Assembly (NCBI RefSeq): GCF_034190915.1
Contig: NW_026947506.1
Span: 35,691,748 to 35,755,747, forward strand
Reading direction: 5' to 3'
DNA length: 64,000 nucleotides
Source of the DNA: Cavia porcellus
Taxonomy: Eukaryota; Chordata; Mammalia; Rodentia; Caviidae
The notes under the pieces are model-generated. The model saw only the letters and a program-made list of their open reading frames with translations. It did no database searches and was not told the origin of the DNA. Shown in pieces: positions 56,401 through 64,000 of this stretch. Position 1 is the first letter of the stretch, and every line of letters starts with the position of its first letter. The translations under genes and the position numbers were made by a program.

Positions 56401-59400
56401 AAATGACTAGCGGAATCTTCTGAAATTCATGACCCCATCTTCCTTTGGTCTCTCTCCTTCCCTTCTAGGTGTTGTTATGCAAGTTGTAAACTTTTCAACC
56501 TACTAGATGTGACAGGAGCAAATTATCCCAGTATTTCACATAAGTAAGATAGTTTGGATTTTTGAAGTAAATAGAAAACACCTCATCTTTGTTATACTGA
56601 GTACTTCTAGATGCTTTCACATCATGTTGCCAGCTCTCCTTGCCTCTGTCCTTTTTTAGTGCCAGGCTCTTGAGTAATCTTTGCTCTCAAGCATTTATTG
56701 ACCACCCACTGTGTGCAAAACATTGAGACATAACTCAGAATAGCAACTGGGAGCAATCAGAGTTTACGCTCTCAAGAAAGTTGCAGTCAAATTTTTTAAA
56801 AAAGAAATTTGCAATGGTAGAATGTGTATTTAGCATGTGCAAGGCCCTAGGTTTTATCCTCACCACTGAAGGAAAAACAATGGAAAATTCAGTTGAAATG
56901 GTAAAGTATGCATGAAAAGATAAAATTGTGCCTGGGGTGGTGGAACATGCCTGTAATCCCAGCTACTCAGGAGTCTGAGGAAGAGTATTAAGAATTCTGG
57001 GCAATTTAGTGAAACCCTCAAGTAAAAAATAAATCCTATAGGTATAAAACAGAAAAATCCCAAAGAGGTTGCCTCTGACTTTCCAAGAAGTATGTAAGAC
57101 CTCTGTAGGTAAAAGCAATAAACTGAGAACCAATCTATAGCATATGTGACAGGTTACTATTCTTAATAGTAAGTCCTCCAACAGAGGAAGATAACGTAAT
57201 AGAAAAGTATACAAAGTTGGCAATTTACAGAGGAATAATAAAAGACTAGTTAAGCATAATGGAATGCCCCGCCTCACTGGGAGGTTAGTACTTGGGTATT
57301 AAAATGGTATCACATACCCTTATTTGCCTGCTGAGTAGGACAAAGTAAAAGATTTACAGTCTGCAATACATTGTGGATGCTGTGGATGTGGATGTAGCTC
57401 ATTGGTACAGCATTTACTTAACATGCATGTGGCAAAGGTCTGGAGAACAGGGCAGTCCATCTGGTATTGAAGGATATGTAAATTTACACAACCTCTCTAG
57501 GATAAGTTTGACAATATTTATCAAAATTTAACATCTTTATGACTTGTCCCAACAATTCTAGGGAATCAATTACAGAATTATTATATATAAACACAATATG
57601 TGGGCATACAGTGTTCACTGTACAAAACACTGCATAGATACATATGTTTTTGCAGAGCTTAAAATAAGTAACTCAAATGTCCATTAATGAAGTAGGTGCA
57701 CAAATTTTGGTATGTCTACACTATGAAACACTATGCAGCCATTATAAAGAATGAACCACGGCTAGGCATATTAGTGTCAGGGAAAGACAAATCTGAGGTA
57801 TTAGGTTTGAAAAGTAAGTTGTAAAGCACAAGTTTGGTCCCACTTTACGGGTTAAACATGTATGTAGTGCACACATGAATACACGTACTAGAAAAGGGAC
57901 TTTAGCTGGGTGTGGTGGTACACACTTGAAATTCCAATATGTACCCCTGAAGGCTGAGCCAGGTGAATCTTGAGTTTAAGCCCAGCCTGGGCAGCTTAAT
58001 GACTTAGCAGGACTTTCTCTTAAAATAAAAAAAGGTCAGGGATGTAGGTCAGTGTAAAGGCCCTGGGTTCTATCGCCATTAGTGAGGGAGAAGAAAAACT
58101 AAAAAGACTTGGGAAGATAATGCTTAAATTAGAGTTGAAAGGGCTATTTAGGGGGGCTGGGGATTTAGCTCAGCGGCATAAGTGCCTGCCTTGCAAGCAG
58201 GCAGTTGTGAGTTTAATCCCCGGTACCGATAAAAAAAGAAAAAGACAAAAAAAAAAGAAAGGGCTATTGGGAAGATGTTTTTGTTTTTCTATTTTTTTAA
58301 CGCCCTTTTAAGTTTTTGAATAATTAACCTAAAAATAAAATAATTAGCATGCATTTAACATACTATAGAAATGATCCCTGAAAGTGTAGCCTTAGCGTGC
58401 ATTTAAGAAATGAGAAAAAAATGACAAAGCAGTATGTAGTAACCTTTCTTACTTACTTTCTTACTTACATTCATGCTGGCTAGTTTAGTATAAAGCACTT
58501 AAACTTTTTCTCTTTCCAGCAAAATTCATATAATTTGTCCCCATTGAAAGATGCAGAAAATCGGTTAGATTAGATACAAAGGATCCCAGATTACTCTGTC
58601 TCACTGAGCTCATTTTTCCTGTCACTCTCTGTAATAGGGAAAAGCACCTTGTTACAGAGCAGTTCTTAACCATCCAGTTGTGGATTCCAGGGGGAGAACC
58701 AGACATTCTGAGACTGGGTAGGAACAGCTGCTGCCCTGTGCTCTTTCCTGGTGGCCTCACTAGCCTACAGCACTTGGTTGCATCCCTGCTGTTACAGGAG
58801 AATAATTTTGAAATCTCATGTTTGGTTGAGGAACCTGTTTTATGAACCAATAGGAATGTAAGAAGTGCAACTTTTAACCTGTATGTTCAAGTGCATAGTT
58901 GTATCTTTTTATAAACTTTTCTTGCCCCTGTGGGAAGAAAGAAGAATGATGTTAAGTTTAATAAATGATTTCCATTTGGCAAATGAAACTCCAGAATATG
59001 GATATTTGGTGCATTTGGGTTGGAACATCAGTTTCTGAAATGTTTGCAGTGAGTATTCTGTTGAGTGCTTATTACTTGATAGCCTTAGAGGGTTTTGGTT
59101 TAAAAAGGGAAAGATAGTGGAGGGGATGTAACTCAGTGATAGAGCATTTGCTTAGCATGCACAATGCCTGGATTCATTCCCATACATTAAATTCAGAAAA
59201 ATAAGAACAGGGTGGTAGCCATTCTGACTTAGTAGGTTCTTGCCCCTTCCCCTCCCGTCTTCAGCTGGGATCCCTGCCTTCCTGGGAAGACAGGAATTTT
59301 TGCAGTTTTAAGGGAAAAGCTGCTACTTGCTCATCTGGATCCAAGCCTGGGAAAAGAGTGTAAGAACTAAGTAAACCCCCTCCCATTTCGAGCCTGCCAG

Positions 59401-61156
59401 TTCCAGCATGGGTTCTACACTATGGGACCTCCTGCCTGTCCTTCCCTCTGCCCTGTGGTCACCCAAGGGCTCTCCTACATTCTAGCTGGTAGTAAATTAG
59501 GCAGAGCCAGAACAACTGTTCTTTTACAGACATAGAGACATGCACAGAACAACTAGGAGATTTTTTAGAAGTATTATCCCAGAATACTATGCAAAGAGAA
59601 TTTGCCCCATGACGTGAAGGTAAAGCGAACTCCATATTCTTTTGTCCTTGTGTTCATTCATTCAGTGAATATTTTCTGGACCCTGCAGTGTGTAAGGCCC
59701 AATGCCCAGAACAGGAAGTAGAATAAGGACAACCCTTGCCTTTAGAGATCTCTGTGTCAGGTAGGGGTTTAGAGGAGGAAACAGCAGGGACCACATTTTT
59801 ATAAGGCTGTAAGAGAAGCTAAGGCAGCAGCTGGCGTGGAGCCGTTCCCGTTATGTGATTGCTGAACGAATCAACAATGCCGAGCCCAGGGAAGAGGGTA
59901 CCTCAGAAATGACCAGGGGTCTCTAACGGGAATAATCAGGCAATATATTATGGTCTTTGGTTTTTTGTACAACAATGCTGAAAACAAGGACAAAAATCTG
60001 CCTGACTTCTGAAGCTATACTAGAATAAACCCTTTATGGCAGAATTTGCCCATCTATATCCTCTAAATTCTTACTTAAAATATTAGAAAGAACCATATAA
60101 CAAAGGCATCAACAAATATGTGAACTATCTGCTCCCTTTCTCTCTCTTTCCTTACTTGGGCTGTTACTTCAACTTCTAGTGTCTGCTTCATTCATTTTTC
60201 TTTGGGACATTGATTTCTAATAGGAAAAAAAGTGCTTCATTCCTGAGGAGCTTCATTCCTGAGGAGAAGACTGAACAGAGGAGATATGCCACCCAATCTT
60301 CTCCTTTGGCTCTTGAAATTGGTTTCTGTTGGTGAATGTAGAAGGATAGGTTCTGCTTTTTCTTAATTTCTATTTAGATGTTTTTGTGAACAGGCTGGAA
60401 CTATACTTATTTAAATACTTAGTAACATTCTTACATCCAGAATCTTAGTTTCAGCCAGCCACAAAAATGATTATAAAATGTCATTGAAAACCAGTGCGAT
60501 TCAGTGTGGTGCATGCCTATAATCCCAGCACTTAGGAAGCTGAAGCAAGAGAATTGCTGTGGGTTCAAGGCCAGCCTGAGGTATGTAGTGAGTTCAAAGC
60601 TACCCTGAACCTCATAGTGAGACCCTGTCTCAAAAAAAAAAAAACAACAAAGAAAAAGCTGGGCACAATGGAGCATGCCTGTAAATCCCGGTACTTAGGA
60701 GGCTGAGGCAGGAGGATTACTGCAAGTTTGAGACAAGCCTGGGCCACAAAATGAGCTCAGAGCCAGCCTAAACTAGTGAGACCCTATCTCAAAAAGATCC
60801 CCCCCCCAAAAAAAACCAAAGAAAAGAAAATGTGATTTTCATGTTCCACAGGAGTGTTATAATTGACTTGTGTGTAGTGATTTTTTTGTTAAATATGTGC
60901 TTACTAAAGTTGTAATTGTTAGTGCCAGGGATTTAGCTCTGTGGCATAAGTACCTGCCTGGCAAGCACAAGGGTATGAGTTCAATCCCCAGTACCAAAAA
61001 TAAATAAATAAAATAAAATTGTAATTGCTAACCTGAGTTGGTAGTGCACAATTCCAACAGTCAGGAGGCTGAGGTAGGAGGATCACCATGAGTTTGAGAT
61101 TAGCCTGGGCTACATAGCCAGATCCTGCCTCAAAAATAAATTCAATTCTTTCATTT

Positions 61157-61202
<46 letters not shown>

Positions 61203-63587
61203 GTAGAGAGAAATTGTATGACATTTATATTTTAGATGAGAGTGGGTAGTTTCTGTTGTTTTGTCAGCTTTCAGCTTTCATAAAGAATTTACTGTTTCCA
61301 ACATCAGTTTGCACCTTTGTCTCAAAAACACTGGGCCACATGTAAATATCAGAGAAGCCATGAGCATGCTCTGATCACTCCCTGACCCCCCAGTGTCCCC
61401 CAGCTGAGTGTGAATGTGCTGCTCTGGAGGTGAGTTGGTGGATGGAGGTGTGTCAAATAGCTGCCTTTGAACATTGGCTGTAGGGAGTTTCCTGCCCTTG
61501 TGTTGCTGTGGCATCCAGAAACATTTTAATACAAATAGGAAGTTGGTTGTGTGATGAATCTCAGAGATGGAGTTTTAGAAGTTGTTAATATATCTGAATA
61601 AATGCTGTTCTCAGCAAAGTGGTCACCTGGGGAGTTATCCCAGAGGAAGGGGTGTTTCTGCTCAGACTCCTACCTAAAGCAGTGCTCCTCACCTGACTCC
61701 TTGTTTCCTAATCAGAGTAGATCTCAACTCCATCCTCAAAAGTTTTAAAACTTAAAAGTTTTGCTTTAAAATGGAAAGAGCTGAGGTAAAGACAAGTTAT
61801 AGCACTAAATAATAGCACAAGTATTTAAAAATTATTCCTAGTCAAGGTGACATAGTTGAGAAATAATAATGTTCGATTAAAAGGTACACATCCTGATATG
61901 TTAGTGGCAGCTTAAGGAAATAATTTTCCTGGAGTCACCCACATAAACAAAAATTGGCAGAGCCTCTGAAAAGGAGCACATTTAGTAGTGTTACAGGGAA
62001 GAAAATACTGAAACTGCTCCTGTTAACTTACAGCGGTCCCCAGCCCTTGACCCCGTATGTCTTACTTTCCCCATCCGTGCTTCTTCAGAGTGCCTTGCCT
62101 TGCCTTTCTTTTCCTTCCCTTCCCCTTCTCCTCCCCTTCCCCTCCCCCCTTCTCTTTCTTTTTTGGAGACAGGGTTTCACTGTGTACTGCAGGCTGACCT
62201 TGAACTCGCTCATGTAGCCCAGGCTGTTCTCAAACTCAGCGATCCTCCCCTTCTGCTTCAGCCTCCCAAGTGCTGCAGTTATAGGCGTGTGCCACTATGC
62301 CTGGCTTTCCAGGACTATTCTAACACTTTGCTTTTGTTTCTTTAGGTATTTCTGGGAAAAGCCAGCTTCTCTTTGCACTGGTCTTCACAACTCGTTACCT
62401 GGATCTTTTTACTTCATTTATTTCATTATATAATACATCTATGAAGGTATGGTATGACATTCAATAGAATATAATTTCTCTATGATACACAGGCCCATGG
62501 AAACTTATGTCAGCCATGTGGGGTTTTTTGTTTTTTTGGTTTTTTTAGATTGCTGGTTTGATAAAATGGTTTATATTTTTGGAGCCATGTGTTTTTAATT
62601 GAAAACTTTAAGAATTATATCTAAATGTGCTGCTCTTAACTTTCAGATCACTTTGTGTAACTAGGAACAGGTATCATTAGGCATTTTTTTTGTGTTTTGA
62701 ACAGTATCTAATTAAAGTACTCTGAATTTAGAGATTTTACATTTAAATCTCTTAAAGCTTTTGATAATTGTATAAAAGAGAGAGACGGTTATTAGATTTC
62801 CAAGCAGTAGGAAATTGCATATTTCCCAGAGAAATCCAACAAGTCAGTACATAATGAGAAATTAGAGCCAGGACTCCTGGCTCTAGTTCCTCATTTTGTT
62901 ATTGTGTGAGGCACTGTGTGTAGGCTTCTCCTTTTTTTCTTTTTCGCTTCATTTTTTCCTTAAACTTTTGCCATTTGTGCCATCATTATTGCTTGTGTCA
63001 TGCTTAAATAACATCTGTGTGATAATTTGCTTAATAAAATATTTTAACTTGTCCTAAGCATTGATATCCATGACCTCTTTGATGTCTTTGTATTTTTCCT
63101 GGCATTAATGCAAATGTCTATTAAAGTACAAAAATGTTTATGTGGTAGCTACTTTTTTTACACACCCAGGGATACATGTGTCACACTTGGGGATGCGTTG
63201 GACTAAGTGAGCTTCATCCTTTCCTGTAGTTGTTGTAAGACAAGTGAAGTCTTACAGTGTGATGGGGGGAGGGGGCGATCATCATGGCACTGTATAAAGG
63301 ACTACAAGTTGTGACGTGTGCTGCAAGGCAAAGTAGAGTCTTAGGATGTGCAGTAGGAGTCTGACTTCTTCATTCTACACATTCTGATCACCTGGTACCT
63401 GAGCTATGTACTTGGTTATGGGATTTTGTATGTGTGTGTGTGCCAGGAATTGAACTCAGGACCTTGTGCTTGCCAAGCAGGCGCTCTGTCTCTGAGCTAC
63501 ATCCCTGGCCCAAGAAGTAATATTTATAAGAAAATAATATTTAAACTAAAGCCTATTGAAACAGTTGTTTCCCCCAAGACACATACA

Positions 63588-63636
<49 letters not shown>

Positions 63637-64000
63637 ACTGCATTCAAAAGTGTTGTCATAAGCACAGATTAAAGTAGACAAAGCAATATTTGAGTCTATG
63701 GTCTTTATTTAAAAACAAACGTGAGTTACCTATAATCACTCCGTTCTTCAATACCTAATGGTGTGACCTAGTAATCAGGAAATAATGTGTTAAAATGGCT
63801 GGGTGCAATGCCTGCTGTCTGGGCAAACTCCCAAGAAGCCATTCAAGGTGTGTGAGCCAGAATTCTCCTCCTCCTGTCCTGCCAAGAGTCCCAGCGCTTG
63901 GAGGACGTCTTGCTTGCTTGGATACAGTTTTTAAGCATCATGTCCTGCATGTTAGCAGAGTGACAGCCAAGTTGATCTGCTCACATCTTTTTGCTTTAAC
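53358..64000 (+). CDS. KDELR2: ER lumen protein-retaining receptor 2 (KDELR2), partial
   Basis: Exons 53358-53448 and 62346-62446 encode the first 64 of about 212 residues; the remaining exons lie beyond the window. KDELR2 is a seven-helix membrane receptor of the cis-Golgi/ERGIC. It binds C-terminal KDEL-type signals at low pH and returns escaped ER chaperones by COPI vesicles. Residues known in the family to matter are present: Arg5 and Arg47 (signal binding), Asp50 and the pH-sensing His12. [20 protein letters not shown] separates it from KDELR1, which I recall begins MNLFRFLGDLSH. The junction is phase 1 and the GCTG|GTATT join gives Ala-Gly-Ile. It follows GRID2IP head to tail, as in human. 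Confidence 0.95.
54406..54522 (+). mobile_element. B1-like SINE, 3'-truncated
   Basis: TGTGGTAGTGCATGCCTGTAATCTCAGC start and a single arm before GTCTCAAAAAAAC. Confidence 0.75.
54840..55015 (-). mobile_element. MIR-like element
   Basis: AACCTTATGGGGCAGGTGCTATTATCCC and the following GGAAGGAACTGATTGTCAGGGAGG core fit a diverged reverse-strand MIR. Confidence 0.6.
57480..57760. mobile_element. Ancient L1-like fragment
   Basis: AACTCAAATGTCCATTAATGAAG followed by CTATGAAACACTATGCAGCC and ATTATAAAGAATGAA closely follow a widespread old L1 3' segment. Confidence 0.55.
57905..58092 (+). mobile_element. B1-like plus ID-like SINE pair
   Basis: B1 at 57905-58030, then a short ID-like head (GGTCAGGGATGTAGGTCAGTG) to about 58090. 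Confidence 0.7.
58137..58268 (+). mobile_element. Young ID-like SINE with perfect target-site duplication
   Basis: Element 58149-58256 with intact head, GTACCGATAAAAAAAGAAAA tail and exact 12-bp GAAAGGGCTATT duplications at 58137-58148 and 58257-58268. It is one of the best-preserved SINE insertions in the window. Confidence 0.93.
60502..60810 (+). mobile_element. Two B1-like SINEs in tandem
   Basis: Copies at 60502-60645 and 60655-60810, same orientation, both with internal duplication and A-rich tails. Confidence 0.8.
60911..61030 (+). mobile_element. ID-like SINE with target-site duplication
   Basis: Body GGGATTTAGCTCTGTGGCATAAG...CCCCAGTACC with (AAATA)n tail. TTGTAATTGTTA and TTGTAATTGCTA flank it. 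Confidence 0.85.
61158..61199 (+). repeat. (CA)n microsatellite
   Basis: About 20 CA units directly after a B1-like SINE (61033-61140). Confidence 0.95.
62163..62312 (-). mobile_element. B1-like SINE, minus strand
   Basis: Reversed B1 after a CT-rich tract (62095-62160), ending about 35 bases before KDELR2 exon 2. Confidence 0.8.
62346..62446 (+). CDS. KDELR2: KDELR2 coding exon 2
   Basis: Residues 31-64: [20 protein letters not shown] then [13 protein letters not shown]. Holds Arg47 and Asp50 of the signal-binding cavity. Acceptor gtttctttag; phase-0 donor ATGAAG|gtatgg. Confidence 0.96.
62447..64000 (+). other. KDELR2: KDELR2 intron 2, left part
   Basis: No further KDELR2 exon up to the window edge. 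Contains a reversed ID-like SINE (about 63440-63512) and a (CA)n tract. 62.45-63.40 kb is AT-rich and unassigned. Confidence 0.8.
63589..63632 (+). repeat. (CA)n microsatellite
   Basis: About 20 CA units. Confidence 0.95.

Larger units (their letters stand above)
53449..62345 (+). other. KDELR2: KDELR2 intron 1
   Basis: 8.9 kb. Contents: B1 copies (54.41-54.52, 56.93-57.03, 57.90-58.03, 60.50-60.81, 61.03-61.14, 62.16-62.31 kb), ID copies, an L1-like fragment at 57.48-57.76 kb, a MIR-like stretch at 54.84-55.01 kb and a (CA)n tract. 55.4-56.8, 58.3-59.1, 59.2-60.4 and 61.2-62.1 kb show nothing I can assign. Confidence 0.85.

Overview
The window is mammalian nuclear DNA, almost certainly from a rodent. 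Protein-coding exons with GT/AG junctions are scattered through introns full of SINEs. One SINE type is 7SL-like with the roughly 29-bp internal duplication of rodent B1. The other is tRNA-like, of the ID type ('GGGGCTGGGGATTTAGCTCAGCGG', A/B-box-like, A-rich tail). The ID copies do not look murine; a castorimorph or other non-murine rodent is my guess, not a demonstrated fact.

Layout. 1-4.35 kb is upstream intergenic DNA with B1/ID copies, a (GA)n tract and a solo MaLR-type LTR. 4,362-37,321 (+) is GRID2IP (delphilin). I could join 22 coding exons, every junction in phase, into one 1,205-residue frame: PDZ1, harmonin-N-like 1, PDZ2, harmonin-N-like 2, acidic EP tract, FH1, FH2. Two extra first exons lie inside the gene, at 12,346 (encoding MSCLG) and 16,944 (encoding MGKDQGFSRHF). 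Both end in the phase needed to join exon 3, so they give shorter proteins without PDZ1. A poly(A) signal is at 37,601.

37.6-53.2 kb is intergenic. It holds SINEs, an MLT1-like LTR, microsatellites and two processed pseudogenes on the + strand: RPS8 (about 43.05-43.73 kb) and BTF3 (about 47.1-48.18 kb, itself broken by two SINEs). 53.1-53.6 kb is the CpG-rich promoter and first exon of KDELR2 (+). KDELR2 exon 2 is at 62,346-62,446 and the rest of the gene lies beyond the right edge.

The GRID2IP-KDELR2 head-to-tail order matches the mammalian synteny I know (human 7p22.1). The two genes are functionally unrelated: a Purkinje-cell postsynaptic actin scaffold and a Golgi-to-ER retrieval receptor. 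I found no CRISPR array, no functional tRNA or rRNA gene, no intact transposon coding region and no convincing new protein gene. The most interesting signals are the alternative GRID2IP first exons with their CpG-rich promoters, a GC-box cluster fused to the exon-16 acceptor, a tandem ACGT-core motif in the KDELR2 promoter, related sequence in two neighbouring GRID2IP introns, and nested retroinsertions with readable target-site duplications.
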